From Trichobilharzia regenti (Eukaryota > Platyhelminthes > Trematoda > Strigeidida > Schistosomatidae): DNA of 64,000 bases. Both the position numbers and the translations under genes were made by a program. Of the stretch, positions 22,790 through 34,084 are shown one piece after another (within the stretch, counting starts at the first letter, position 1; every line of letters begins with the position of its first letter). A model generated the notes under the pieces. The model was not told the origin of the DNA and searched no databases. It was given only the letters and a program-made list of their open reading frames with translations. The stretch covers positions 1,223,517-1,287,516 of the forward strand of contig OX235263.1 of assembly GCA_944472135.2 (NCBI GenBank), read 5' to 3'.

Positions 22790-23270
22790 GGGTGGGGGAG
22801 TGAAAAGACAAGGTAACAAAATTAACAATTAGAAAACAAAGAGTTACTAAGAAGTCAGTCACCAGGGTAATTGAAGTCCAACAACGGATTCTTTTTGGAC
22901 ACACAAATCAGGGTTCAATTTATTGCTTTAGCTTCAGAAAACCTGAGAAGACTTAAGGTTCTTTGTCTTTTAATTATTTTCGATGATTCAAGCACATCTA
23001 CTCGGTGTCCTGTGTCATCAGGTGTTTGGCGATTGAAAAGCCTAAACAATTCAGTCCCTTTAACCGGACACTCCTTGGTACATGTTAGCAGAATCTGACG
23101 TAGGCCAAAATTGGCAGTTTATCCTTCACAGATCTAATAATCATTTGTTGTTGTAAAAACTGATGCATAAACCAACCGAAATAAAGGCTGCAGTATCACC
23201 TTTAAATTCGACGTTCATAAGTAGCAGTTTCCTCAGCAACCTAAATTATTAGAAAAATATAATTTATTTT
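22790..23270 (-). pseudogene. PLE GIY-YIG C-terminal remnant
   Basis: On the minus strand 23110-22850 gives 'TPDDTGHRVDVLESSKII', 'KRQRTLSLLRFSEAKAI' and 'NKLNPDLCVQKESVV', matching the tail of PLE-A (DTGHRID...LLHIAEAVAI...LSIQKE). It lies upstream on the same strand of the fragment at 22270-22545, which carries an earlier part of the domain, so the two are separate or rearranged copies. Confidence 0.62.
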
Positions 23271-23304
23271 CAACCTATTTATGTATGTTTTTTTTTACTC
23301 CTTC

Positions 23305-23530
23305 ACATTTCTACTGGAGCATAGGGCTGGAGGCTTGAAGTTTCTGTAGCAGTGGTGATTATTTTTACAGGACGGGTTTGCTAGCCAGCCTCATGCCCAG
23401 CCTTTCCTTTTTATCAGGTTTTATTCCTGGCTCAGCGAGGTTTGGGAGTGAGTCTGTGGCCCGGTATCGAACTCCAGACCATGTGAATGGCCGGTAAACG
23501 TCCTAACCGCAGTGCCACCAACGCACTATT
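23305..23530 (-). mobile_element. SINE-1 (tRNA-headed)
   Basis: Minus strand: tRNA-like head with GTGGCACTGCGGTTAGGACG (A-box region) and a weak B box (GGAGTTCGATACCGG), then 'GGGCATGAGGCTGGCTAGCA' and a tail ending CCCTATGCTCCAGTAG. Same family as 62733-62959, 33680-33895 and 63690-63920. Confidence 0.78.
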
Positions 23531-23689
23531 TATGTATGTATGACAGACAGATAAAATTACCAGTAAATCCTTCTGTTTTTCCAGCAGTTTTTCTTCAGAA
23601 ATAACTTTACTTTCGTGTCGCTAAAAGAATACAACTTCAAATCAGAAAACTTACTGTAATTATTAAAAAAAACGTCTGATGGTGAATAA

Positions 23690-24060
23690 TTTGTTGGTGA
23701 CTAGAAGTGTTGGAATCCTAGATGATGCGCATATTGACCATGTTTGATTCTGATACTCGTTCTCTGAATGTATCTGCGTTCCGCAGTGAGTGATGGTTTT
23801 CTCACTGAAACTAGAACGCAATATACCCATCGTGCATCGAGTGCCAAAGGAGTATCCACTAGACCAGCTGGGCCATAAGCCGGGTCACCTCTTGTACATC
23901 ATGTCCGAAATAGGATAAAATCAGCATCCTGGATTCCACTGCTACTAACTATCTACCAGTTGAATTCAAGTTACCTGGCTGGATATCGTCAAAGCATGCG
24001 CAAAAGGAGCCGGCATGTCAACCTGAGACCAAGCTCTTCGGTTCAATCAGTCAACGATAA
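23690..24060. mobile_element. Two diverged Sm-alpha-A elements, head to head
   Basis: 23690-23885 is a reversed unit with tRNA-like head remains ('gtatccactagaccagctgg'). 23890-24060 is a forward unit starting in the hammerhead ('tgtccgaaataggataaaat', core GAAA changed to TAAAA) and running into the tail ('gacatgtcaacctgag'-type block). Both ribozymes look inactive. Confidence 0.65.
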
Positions 24061-24164
24061 ACATCTAAACTGAATTTTGAAAAATTCTAATAGGTTCTGA
24101 AATTTTATTAAGAAAAACCCTCATCAATAAAATTGATGAGATAAACTGGGAAAACAAAAAAGAG

Positions 24165-24360
24165 AAGAGCGTTGGTGGCACAGCGTTAAGGACTCTCGCC
24201 GACTATGCACATGGTCCGGGATTCGATCCCCAGCCGACGCACATTTGATATCTATAGTAGGCCTGCGAAATTTGGGCTACCGATATCACATGCTGAAAAT
24301 TTCATACTTGTATTAAAAATACGGCGTGGAATCAAGCTGTAATAAAAAATTTAAAAAATT
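24165..24360 (+). mobile_element. SINE-2 (tRNA-headed)
   Basis: A-box region 'TTGGTGGCACAGCGTTAAGG', B box 'GGGATTCGATCCCC', then 'gggctaccgatatcacatgc' and a terminal 'tggaatcaagctgtaataaa' plus A-run. Other copies are at 26762-26945, about 29005-29121 and 57775-57970. Confidence 0.82.
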
Positions 24361-24399
24361 TAAAAAATCATATTGTTTCAATGAAAGAAACAAAAACAC

Positions 24400-25480
24400 C
24401 AACAACAAAAAGAAATGTATCACAGTGACACAGTTTAGAACACAATTCATTATTGTTCATAATCATTCCATCAGTTATAATCACACGACTTTGGAAATTC
24501 AGTTTTATAGTTTTCTTTGCTGTCTCCTATTTGTCGTAATAGGGATAGTAGAATATTCCAGATATCTGGGTGGACAGGTGTTGGGGTATTCCTATTACAT
24601 GTATTCTCTCTGAGTTGATTCGATAAACAAAGCATCCCCTGTTATCAATCTCTCCCTCCACCCTGACGCTACATTAGATTTCAAAACCGTCATCTTATCC
24701 CTTCCATCCTATTGTATGGTTGTGTGTAAATGTATGTAGCGCTATAGCTGAACTGTTCTCTAAATTTCTTATCTTATTTTTCGGATCAACCAATCTAGAT
24801 TTTGCTAGGGTTTTATGCTCCGTTAGTCTGACTCGCTGCACCTTTTATACTGATTTGACCTATGTATTTGACCTGACAATCATTGCAGACAGGGTATTAC
24901 ACAAACTGAATTGTTTTGTTTGGAAGGCTCCATAGGATTGATTCCTCAACCGGCAAAGCTGGTTTCTAATTGAGTTTGTGTGTGATTGAATGCCATCCAC
25001 TTTTATTTGTGCTAGCCTTGTTAAGAATTTCGTGTAAGGTTTCCAAGGTTCCTTCCTTGTATGGAATTACTACTGATGATTTGGATACCTTATTGTTGGT
25101 GTTGTCATTTTCTTGTGCATGTTTGACATGCATGTCGTCTTCAATACTATTACTATTATCATTATTATGATCACCATAAGAACTAATTTTATTTTTACAT
25201 ATCCCTACATAGTTTCTGAATAATTTATCAGTGTAATTATTAAGTTTCAAGGCTTCTCATATATGCCTCACTTCCTGTCTTATATTTGGCTTGGTAAAAC
25301 TAAGATTTTGTGCTCTGTCACTTAAACATTCCACCACCAGTTGTATTTTTACTGACATACATTGGGTGGAATGATCGGAAATCCAAATATCTGTTTTAAT
25401 GTGTGCGTTTCCTGTGAACACTAATGTTTAACTTCCCATATTCTTTCCTTTTTACGCTATAAACCAACATTGGAAGCTCC
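24400..25480 (-). mobile_element. PLE-E fragment
   Basis: Terminal region 24400-24640 and ORF relic 24850-25480. The minus frame at 24966-25250 reads 'KLNNYTDKLFRNYVGICKNK', an Asn/Asp-rich spacer, then 'VIPYKEGTLETLHEILNKA', the same order as the plus copy at 59540-59800. No RT core. Confidence 0.72.
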
Positions 25481-25985
25481 CTCCTGTATGGAATTACTTA
25501 CTACCACAGTGCCCAAGTTTTACACATATATTAAAATGAAATGGTCTGACCTCATGGATTTAAAGTAAGCCGACTGTCATATCGTATTAGGTTAAGTATC
25601 ATACTTGTTTCTTTGTTATATCGTCGTGTTGTACAAATCCTTTCAAGTTGAAATAAGCATATAAAAACACATAAAATAGAAAATATTTATTCAGTCAACC
25701 TTAAATGTTTTATTCAAGACTGATGACTGATGAATAATGACATGCGTAACTTTTCGCTCATAGTCAACTGGACAGCTAACAGTCATCAAATTGCAAAACT
25801 GTCTGTGGGAAACATTTAATCTCACATCACAAAGTAACGCATACTTGAAAATAAAGTGGGAAAGTTATAAGATCAAGGATTAAATAAATACGCTATATTT
25901 ATAGGTCGACTTGAGGCTCGTTTGTTTGCAATTAAAATTCCAATGTCAGGTTTATAAGTTTGGAATCAGTTCGACCTAATTAGAT
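25481..25985. other. No gene recognised
   Basis: AT-rich; no frame or repeat could be assigned. Confidence 0.5.
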
Positions 25986-25989
25986 TTAT

Positions 25990-26610
25990 AAAACACAAAA
26001 AAATTGAGCAAGGAAAATCCTTCACGATAACTTCCTCCTTTTCTGGCTCTAAAACTATATATGTATGAATGCTTGTATACACAGAATATTCTAGAATAGT
26101 AGTCAATAACAATATTAGTGTTTTTTTAAATAGTATCGATTTGTAAAGTAAGATCAGAATGGAATTACCACAGTTCGTTAAAGATGCTTAAATAATAATA
26201 ATAATAATAAAGATATAGTAGCGAATAGAATATAAACTAAAATTAGGAAAATTCCACAACAAACTGAGGATCATTCAAACCTAGGTGGCCAAGGTAATTA
26301 TAATGTCTGAACTAACTTCTTTCGGATGCACAAATTAGGCTTGTCAATATGGATTCAAACAGCCTCATCAGTATTTAGTAGTCGAATTCTTAAGGTGAAA
26401 TTGAGATTTGTCGGTATGCGGTAAATTGCCCTGAGAGCATGGTTAACATCAATCCACAAGATGAGATAGAATAGCGCTACGAATAGAATTTGTTTGTCCT
26501 CTACGTAACCACTGATGCAGGGTGATGTTCGGAAATCCGACGAGATTTATTGTGGTTTTAGTCTCTGAGGTAGACAGTTCAGCTGTGAACCTTTCGTTGA
26601 TCATCTCGAC
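25990..26610 (-). mobile_element. PLE-B 3' part with hammerhead-like terminus
   Basis: Minus strand: GIY-YIG tail relic at 26350-26590 and 3' UTR. The terminus near 26003-26043 reads GAGC, CAGAAAA, GGAGGAAGTTATC, GTGA, AAGGATTTTCCTT, GCTC. The GAGC/GCTC stem I and hairpin III survive, but both core strands are mutated. Confidence 0.65.
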
Positions 26611-27095
26611 AACATTATAGATAAGATTTTGTAACGATAAATCACCCAGTGGTGTTATACAGTAATATTAAATGATGAGACGTCGTTTAGAGCACAAAAT
26701 ATTGCCACTCATAATCAAATCAAGTTATTCACACAACTTTTTTTCCTTCATTTACATACACGTGCATTGGTGTCACAGTAGCTAATACTCTCGCCGACCA
26801 TGCACCTGGTGTGGGGTTCGTCCCTGTGCCGAAGCACATCTGATATCTACGGTTGGCCTGTAAGATTTGGGCTAACGATATCAAATGCTGGAAATTCCAT
26901 ACTTGCTTCAAAAGTACTATATAGTTTCAAGCTATAATAAAAAACTGAGTGGAATCGATGATTAGACATTTGAATATAAATCAATGTGAGATAATGTAAA
27001 TTCAGAAATAATAATAATATGAGTGTTATCGTTCCAGTACAATCAGATGGGAAATAAGTTGAGTGACTGTATTGTCAAAATAAGTAACTTCAGGA
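26611..27095 (-). mobile_element. PLE-D terminal region split by SINE-2
   Basis: 26611-26761 and 26946-27095 join into one PLE-D terminal sequence ('gtgttatacagtaatattaa' ... 'atgattagacatttgaatat'). SINE-2 at 26762-26945 is the insertion. Confidence 0.7.
26762..26945 (+). mobile_element. SINE-2 insertion
   Basis: Starts 'attggtgtcacagtagctaa', B-box-like GGGTTCGTCCCTG, ends 'caagctataataaaaaac'-like. More diverged than the 24165 copy. Confidence 0.78.
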
Positions 27096-27099
27096 TTTC

Positions 27100-27300
27100 A
27101 TCATGAGCTGACATTAGTTAGAGAACCATTGGAAAATCTGGGAGTGCTGGACAGCTGTTTCGTCCTAGTTTGGGACTCTTCACCAGTAGGCACCCCCCAC
27201 CACGGTTCGAACCCAGGACCTTCCGGTTACAAGGCTAGCGAGTTCGTATACCATTAAGCCACTGGGACCCGATCCAATGGTCCTTGAATTCTAACTTCTG
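27100..27300 (-). mobile_element. Sm-alpha-B element (tRNA-like head plus hammerhead)
   Basis: Minus strand: 'CCCAGTGGCTTAATGGTATA' (A-box region), 'CTGGGTTCGAACCGTGG' (B box), then a hammerhead: TGGTGAAGAGTCCCAAAC, TAGGACGAAACAGCTGTC, cleavage C, and a tail 'CCAATGGTTCTCTAACTAAT'. Core strand 1 reads GUGAAGA instead of CUGAAGA, so this copy is probably inactive. Second hammerhead SINE family, distinct from Sm-alpha-A. Confidence 0.78.
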
Positions 27301-27948
27301 CCAATTCACGACATAGCGCGACCGCTAGCCAATGTCTTCTATGGCGAGTATTTGTCCTCACATCCGACCCGCTGCACCCTACTGGTCACGACTTCCCAAT
27401 GGAACGCAGTTAACTACCTACCTGAAAAGGGTAAGTCGCTTGTGATTTTACTGATTGACTGACTGGTGGTGATACTATTTTCCTTTCTTGTTGAATCCTT
27501 TGTTCTGCACAACAATGAATGAATCAACTGGGTTGGTTTGTGGTCTTTATCTATTCCAAACGGGTTTTCTTTTGTATTCAATCCGTCATTTCAGAAACAC
27601 ACTATACACACAGTAGGATGAATTTTCTTTTGGTATCTAAGGCTTGTCCCTTTCTGCTTGCGTTCATGTAATAGATCTCGATATCGTTGGAGTAAGGTTT
27701 TGCAGGAAAATTCATCAATTCGCAAAACTCCAGATCACAGATATATATAATAAGATAGAAACAGAAATGCGCGATACTGCCTTTCTAGTCCCCGTGGTCC
27801 TGAACAAACAAGATTGCAAGGAGTGTTGATATATATAAATTTATCATTTGGAGAATGTTTCACAAACAAAGTCTATGTTCATAATACGTGTCGGTCAAGA
27901 TCTGAACAAAATGCCGAGTGTTCTCATTGCTTGAATACATATTTCACA
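27301..27948. other. 5' flank of the SLC41 gene
   Basis: 27301-27440 looks like leader sequence of an Sm-alpha-B unit. The reading frame of the gene stays open from 27814 (a TTG) to the first ATG at 27949, so a spliced upstream exon cannot be excluded. No promoter motif assigned. Confidence 0.5.
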
Positions 27949-29121
27949 ATGTCCTCTTCTCGACACATATCTTATGTTGCTCGTGAAATATTCCCTGCTT
28001 GCTTATTGGCGGGAGTTGGTATGGTAGTCGCAGGCTGTTATGTTGATATGTTGAAGTCTTCTAGCATTTTTAATTCCAGTGAGGCAAATATTTTCGAAAT
28101 CATTCCACCTGTTCTTGGACTTAAAGGAAATTTAGAAGTTGCTCTTTCTTCTCGACTTGCCACTGTGGTTCATTTTAGACGAAAGTTTAGTGAAATTTCA
28201 TCCTGGTTGTTTACAACCACATTGGCTTTTATACTGATTCTTGCAGTTCTTGCAAGCATCGCCATTCCTGTAGTGATTACAACTGTGCATATTTCAACAT
28301 CACTAATATCCTACTCTTCTATTAATATCGCCCATCTTATTTGTATTTCATCAGTAACTTGTGTTTGTGCTTCATGTTTAATAAGTGTTCTAGTGTATGC
28401 AATAGTATGCGCATGTGTGTTCTTCGGTGCAAATCCTGACAATATTGCTCCACCGGCAGCTGCTGCTTTAGGAGACCTTGCAACAGTTTTGATCATGTCA
28501 CGTGTAAATGGCTATTTTATGAAATATCCAACTTTTACTTTCATTGCTGCTATATGCATAACCTGCATCGTTCTTTTCCTAAGTATTGCCTACTTATTGT
28601 ATCACTCCAATATGCATATATCGCCTGAATTTAGCAATCTTGTTATAACATCTACTACTTTCAAGGAGACTATCGTTCCATTGATTTTGGCAATTATTAT
28701 GAGTAGCATTAGTGGAAATATTTCGTCACGATTTCTGGCCGATCTACCTGTTGTTGCTCGCCTTCAAGTTCCAATTAATGGCGTTGGTGGAATTTTCGCT
28801 GCAATGTTAATTAGTAGAATGACAACACGTCTGCATTCTATCACCTGTTCTAAAAAGTTTTCTTTAAAACAATCAGTGTTTGCTTCTCCTACTTTTTCAC
28901 CTTCGCCGTCTTCAACGACACCAACAACAACAGCAACTACTACTAATACATGTGTAATGTTTGAAAAATCAAGGCGTCATGTTCCTAGTGAAGAAGTTTC
29001 CTCCTCTGGTCGGATATCTGTGGTCGGCCTGCAAAATGTGGGCTACCGATATCATATGCTGAAAATTCCATACCTGTACCAAAAATACGGTGTGGAATCA
29101 AGCTGTAATAAAAAAAATTGA
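27949..29121 (+). CDS. SLC41-type Mg2+ transporter, N-terminal half (MgtE domain), partial
   Basis: Predicted membrane magnesium transporter of the SLC41/MgtE family. The first ATG (27949) gives 390 codons. Residues 11-35 form a TM segment ('ACLLAGVGMVVAGCYVDML'). 'PPVLGLKGNLEVALSSRLAT' (residues 53-72) is the family's signature helix. TMs follow at about 88-113, 125-160, 195-217 and 240-255. 'GANPDNIAPPAAAALGDLAT' (160-179) is the pore-lining PDN signature. 'VPINGVGGIFAAMLISRMTT' (274-293) matches the PVINGIGGN block, with I/F where animals usually have Asn-Leu. After a Ser/Thr tract (310-335) the frame enters SINE-2 at about residue 354. The second MgtE half (a second PDN motif) is absent, so either a splice donor before the SINE leads to distant exons or the copy is truncated. 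I favour splicing. Confidence 0.8.
   Translation: MSSSRHISYVAREIFPACLLAGVGMVVAGCYVDMLKSSSIFNSSEANIFEIIPPVLGLKGNLEVALSSRLATVVHFRRKFSEISSWLFTTTLAFILILAVLASIAIPVVITTVHISTSLISYSSINIAHLICISSVTCVCASCLISVLVYAIVCACVFFGANPDNIAPPAAAALGDLATVLIMSRVNGYFMKYPTFTFIAAICITCIVLFLSIAYLLYHSNMHISPEFSNLVITSTTFKETIVPLILAIIMSSISGNISSRFLADLPVVARLQVPINGVGGIFAAMLISRMTTRLHSITCSKKFSLKQSVFASPTFSPSPSSTTPTTTATTTNTCVMFEKSRRHVPSEEVSSSGRISVVGLQNVGYRYHMLKIPYLYQKYGVESSCNKKN
29005..29121 (+). mobile_element. SINE-2 3' portion fused to the SLC41 reading frame
   Basis: 'gggctaccgatatcatatgc' and 'tggaatcaagctgtaataaa' are SINE-2 tail sequence. It supplies the last about 37 codons and the stop of the open frame. The tRNA-like head is missing. 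Confidence 0.82.
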
Positions 29122-29384
29122 ACGGAATGTTTGAAGGCGTTAAAAAGTAGGTACTAGCATATTTTCCGGTGTAAGCGGTAACAAAAAGGTCGAGATATAC
29201 AGAGTGTGAAAGAACGAATTAGAATGTTTTAAGTAGAGTTGGTAAGGAAGAAAGAAACAAAGCACAGCACATAACAGAAAAAAAGAGAAAAGGAAAAGAA
29301 AGAAAGAAAAACGTTGTACCTATACATGATATGAGTTTGAAAGACGAGATCCAATTGTTCTACGGACTATTTAATAAGTTATAA

Positions 29385-29660
29385 GTTTCACGCCTAATGA
29401 TTTCTTTATCACACAAAACCCAAGCCAAGTAGGGCAAGGTTGAGTTTTTTTATTTGCTAGTGCGAGCGTGTAGTTATCTGTGTAGGCTTCTGGTTCTGCC
29501 TGATGAGATAGGTACAAAGGAATAGTTGTGAATGAAGAGGGTGGTGTGAGTTAGATAGATAGAATGGATTTAGCCCATTTTCCACATGAGTCCAAGTGGC
29601 TGTCTAGCAGAATAATAAAAAGCTGGTTAAGTGGCAGCTTGCTTACCCTGCTGACTTATC
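29385..29660 (-). pseudogene. NL3 LINE scrap
   Basis: Diverged copy of the 50400-50665 part of NL3 ('tttcacgcctaatgatttct', 'gactca'-type blocks). The sequence just before it (29122-29375) resembles the NL3 3' UTR at 50140-50370. Confidence 0.7.
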
Positions 29661-30365
29661 ATCTAGTTAAGGCACTTGAGGCAGTTATACACTCGGATGT
29701 TTCGCCCTAAGTGTTTTGTTAACTAGATAATTCAACCAGCATGTGCTTAATACTAAAAGGCTTGTTGTCTCACATAGTTTTTTATCAAACCCAATGTTTC
29801 TCATGCAAACACCAGCGCTGAAAGCTTTACCTGTCTATCTGCATTTCACGTTATTGTTATTATTATTATTATTCAAAGTCCTGCAGATATTCAATGTTCC
29901 CGCAATGTCTATCATTCTAAACATCTGAAACATATTCACTGATAAATACTGTTTAAAACCACATGTGACTGACTGACTGTTTACTGCCTGTTATTTCTTT
30001 TCTCATCTAAGCAATCTCACCAACCCAAAGCATAATGAATAATTTCATCCGGATAGTGTTCACTAATTCACTCATTGAACGCTTAAGTATTTTTAGTCGA
30101 TTAATAAATTGTTTAATGACAGGAAAAAAAATAAAATTCTTAATCCTCTCTAAGTAGCTTAAGTCACTGAGCATTAGTGAAGTGTAAGACAAAGAAAACC
30201 ACATTTTGAATAATCAATAACACTTGAATAAACCTCTGATATTTTTCCTCTGAATTGTATATATATCTTGTGTTGAATACAGTTCAGTTTATTCCACTTA
30301 TTGATTTACTCGACTGAGGAGGGAAAAACATCATGTTAACTGCAATAACAGTGATAAAAACATTA
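29661..30365. other. No gene recognised
   Basis: Short open frames only. A small inverted pair, 'atctagttaa' against 'ttaactagat', flanks about 65 bases at 29650-29730. Confidence 0.5.
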
Positions 30366-30885
30366 ATTTACACGATTATATGACGAGCTGATATCGGTTA
30401 GAGAATCATAGTTCCAGTCGGGAATTCTTCAGCAGTACACACATACAGACAAAGATCGAATCCACCACCTTCCGGTTACAGGGAGAGCTCGTAGGTCATT
30501 CATTTCATGAATTTCAACTTCTTCCAATTCAAAAGATACCATGATCACTAGCTAATGTCATCCGCGTGTATCTGTTCTCGAAACCGACCTGCTGTACACC
30601 CTTGCGGTCAGGATGTCTCACAAAACACAGTTAAGTAATGAGCGCTATATTGTGAATTCGCAGAAATTAAAAATTCATAGTCTGGCAGGCGTTGAATCGG
30701 ATATCTTAATGGTATACAAGCTTGCTTTGTAATCAAAAGGTCGTCGGTTCGAAACACTGTCTGTGGATGAACACAGTTAAAGTCGCAGGCGGGGACGAAA
30801 TATCTATCCAGCACCCCATGGCTGGGTTTTCTAGTGGTTCTCTAAATGATAACAGCTCATGATGAAATCCTGTAACCAAACAATC
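30365..30885. repeat. Head-to-head pair of Sm-alpha-B elements
   Basis: 30365-30635 is a reversed unit (terminal 'gagctgatatcggttagaga', head near 30450-30500). 30640-30885 is a forward unit with 'ATCTTAATGGTATACAAGCT' (A box), GGTCGTCGGTTCGAAAC (B box), a damaged hammerhead (GGGACGAAATATCTATCCAG) and the tail 'tctagtggttctctaaatga'. Divergent orientation as in the Sm-alpha-A pair at 7291-7783. Confidence 0.68.
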
Positions 30886-31324
30886 AAAATGGAATCCTTG
30901 CTAACCAACACTTAAATAAAAACACTATATAAAGAGAATCGTAATCTTTCATTTGACTCTACAACTTGTGCTTTCATAGCACGTTGTTCCTGTTCATATT
31001 ATGTTTTTATAACTACCTGAGGGGGACGGGGGTTTCGGTTGTGATTAAGTACATTTTTAAGTATAAACAGGGATTAGAAAAAAACAGTGAGCAATGAGAA
31101 TGCTAACGGTTAAATGAGGCTGAAACAGCTAACAGTGTAGAATTCGGCTTAAAATATTGACTGTCTAGCTATTCGTGTTCCTACTAGTCTGATACACTCG
31201 TCGCATTGATCCATGCACTTATCCGTTTGAGATTCTCTATAGAGGTCGGTATGATTACATTCATATGAAGGAAACGAAAAGGTAATTATATATATATATA
31301 TATATTATTGCATTATTATTATTA

Positions 31325-32690
31325 TTAGTTTCTTGTAGTTCGTAGAAGAACATGTGGCTTCAGCTGCACCTCTCCATTGCGTTCAGTTCTCTGCTAAAGC
31401 TTTCACATAGCTCAACGTCTGTCCACATGCTTTCATCTCCTCTTCACGTCAACTCCTCCAAGTCACCCCTGGACAACCAAATCACCGCTTCCCATTCAGA
31501 TGGGTTCCACTCGAGGGCTTGTCTATTGACGTCACTTGATAGTTTCCTCAGAGTATGGCCAATCCATTTCCATTTATTCCTGCCTATTTGTTGCACAGGT
31601 GGTTTCTGCCCTGTTGATTCGCTCATTGTCAAAGATCCTTCCCTGTTGCTGATGTTTTCTGGACATCTGATCTTGAGCGAAGTATTGAGCGAACACAGCT
31701 GTTGATGAAGGTCTATAATTTGTTTAGGTGCTCTTCATGACACACCAAGTCTCTGGTCCGAAGAGTTAGTAGCACTGAATTAACATTGGAGTTGAAAATC
31801 TGGATCTCAATTTCTATGCTCTGTTCTATTCATCTCCATACGGGCTTGAGAGTAGTGAAAGCTCGCTTTGCTTTCCCGATCCTCACTGCTTTGATATCCT
31901 TGTCAGTTCCGTCCGCTTGTATTTGAAACGATGCTTCTCAGGTAGGTAGGTAAAGGAAGTTGCTTCTTTCAAATTTCTCCCATTTATGCTGGCTGATTGT
32001 TGTCTGTTGTTGTTGTTGCTGTTGTTGTTGGCCAGCAATCTTCATCATCTCTGCTTCTTTTATGTTCACTTGAAGTCTTATCTTTGATGCTTCTTCTGCC
32101 AACTTGTCACTTTTCACTTAAATATCTTCCAGTTTGTGGGAAATCAGACATATATCATCGGCGAAGTCCACATCCTCCAAGTTTTTTGTGTGAGTCCATT
32201 TAATGACTGTTTTAATGACCATAATGACTGTTTCCTCATCGCCTGTTGTCTGTCGCATTATCCAATATACCGCAATCCGGAAGATCATTGGCCATAGTAG
32301 ACAGCCTTGCCTCACTCCCGTCCTCACTTCGAAGGATTCCGTAAATTTCCTGTTATGGATTACTTGACATGCAGCGCTGTCATACAACTTTTGGATGAGA
32401 TGTATAATTGCTGGTGGCACCCTGTAGTAGCGACGTAGTTGCCAAATTACCTCTCCATCGATGCTGCCGAAGGCTTTTGCAAAGTCGATGAAGTTGAGTG
32501 AGGTGGAGAGGTGACTGCCATTCCAAGCAATGTTCAATGATGGTCTGTAGTATGGCGATTTGATAGATACATAACTTGTTCTTCCTGAATCCACCCTCTT
32601 CCGGTTGAAGGTTTTATCCATGGCTTGTTTGATTCTCTCGAGGATGATACTGCTTAGTATATACATATACATATATGACTGATTGTATAT
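31325..32690 (-). pseudogene. NL1 LINE with partial RT
   Basis: The minus frame 32118-32699 reads 'SLNFIDFAKAFGSIDGEVIW' (motif A, FID), 'VPPAIIHLIQKLYDSAACQV', 'EVRTGVRQGCLLWPMIF' (motif B, GVRQGC) and 'NLEDVDFADDICLISHKLED' (motif C, FADD). Further down come the CAA/CAG-rich segment, 'VQQIGRNKWKWIGHTLRKLS' and the 3' end near 31330. RT motifs A to C are intact, but the downstream part has frameshifts and the upstream endonuclease is absent. Confidence 0.82.
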
Positions 32691-32699
32691 AAAAGACAT

Positions 32700-33355
32700 A
32701 TATTGATAGTATACTTTAAACTATTTTTAGCTTTTAAACATATACATACTCAGGTATACTTGTTATTCTTATGCTTTAAGACTGTGTTAAATAAGCTGCC
32801 TAAAAATAGTTCAATTTATTAAATCATTATTTTGTTCGATGTGATATATAATTAAATAGAAAGTCTCACAATAAAATGATAATAATTATAATAATGGTAT
32901 GATTAGATGGTTGGCCTTTAAGAAATTCTCTCTTCATTAACACTATTTATCTGTTCTGTATTTAGGAATTTTCGGATAAACAACTCATAAGTGGGGATAT
33001 TTATTCATGTCACCTAGCGTATATATATATATATATATATAAAGGGTAATAAAGAAGTATGTGGTGTCACATGTGAAAGTTTTAGAGGCTGATACGTTGC
33101 TTTAGGAGATGGATGGGATGCACACCGCGAAGACTTCGAGTGGTATCACCCAGCAGGTCATGGTTCCAGCGGAAACCGAATGAGGAAAGCCGAAATGAGT
33201 ATCAGTCCGAATATGATATGGAGAAGATCGCATGAGGAAGAGACGAAAGCTAATAGGCTAACGTTATGTCTGCTGAAGACGACTGCTGATAACAAGAAAA
33301 AATGAAGACTTGTTTTTCAAACCTTAAGTTCCACTCGGACCAAAAGGAGTGATGT
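32700..33355. other. AT-rich stretch with an NL1 3' scrap
   Basis: An (AT)n run lies at 33019-33041. 33080-33300 reads on the plus strand like the decayed NL1 C-terminus (MIWRRSHEEETKAN-type). Otherwise nothing. Confidence 0.5.
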
Positions 33356-33359
33356 CGGC

Positions 33360-33610
33360 AACAGAGCCAATGAAAACCGGGGGGCTATTTGTCAGCTGTT
33401 TCATCCTGGTTTAGGAATCGTCAGCTGTACACGCCTACGACCACAGCGAGATTGGAATCCAAGACCTTCAAATTGCGCAACCAAGGTATTTGATCATTCC
33501 GCCACTTGAATCAAAATCCAACTGGCAATTTTGGCGCGACCACCAGCGATAATGTTGTCAACCTGGTGGATCACACTGGTCACAAATTCTCACTAGAAAG
33601 CCAGGTGTTC
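33360..33610 (-). mobile_element. Sm-alpha-B element, diverged
   Basis: Minus strand hammerhead region 'AGCTGACGATTCCTAAACCA' then GGATGAAACAGCTGAC (core CUGACGA and GAAA kept, but stem III/cleavage GUC changed to GAC). The head contains a B-box-like 'TTGGATTCCAATC' and an A-box-like 'CAAGTGGCGGAATGATCAAA'. Confidence 0.6.
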
Positions 33611-33679
33611 CAACCCATTCAAACAAGTCTTGTCATCGCAAAATATAGTGATATTTTAGCTTTTTTATTCCTTCACGTC

Positions 33680-33895
33680 ACCAGTGGAACATAGAGCTTC
33701 AAGCTGCGTGCTTGAAGTTTCTGTAGCAGTGTTTACTTTACAGGATGAGGTTGCTAGTCTCATGCCCAAACGTTTCTCTTTACCAGGCTCCATTTCTGTT
33801 TTAGCAAGGTAAAGGAGTGCGTCGGCCGGGGATCACATCCCGGACCATGTGCATGGTTGGCGGGCGTCCTAACCGCTGTGCCAGTGACGCACCAC
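33680..33895 (-). mobile_element. SINE-1
   Basis: Minus strand head 'GCGTCACTGGCACAGCGGTT', B-box-like 'GGGATGTGATCCCCGG', 'GGGCATGAGACTAGCAACC' and tail ending CTCTATGTTCCACTGG. Same order as 62733-62959. Confidence 0.78.
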
Positions 33896-34084
33896 ACTTA
33901 AGATATAATTTACTAAATTATTTAAAAGAATATGCATCGCAGATAGTGAATGGCGGGATAATATTTCATTCTCAGGTTTAATTTAAAGTCTGATGTGGGT
34001 TTGTGCTAAAATGGCAAACTTCTCGCTTAGTGTGCACCTAATGTGTGTGTTAGATGGTGTTCGATACAGAAAGACACATTTAGG

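Noticed and set aside
24165..24245. Possible tRNA gene
   Set aside because: Same reasoning: a SINE-2 head repeated at 26762 and 57970 with a common non-tRNA tail.
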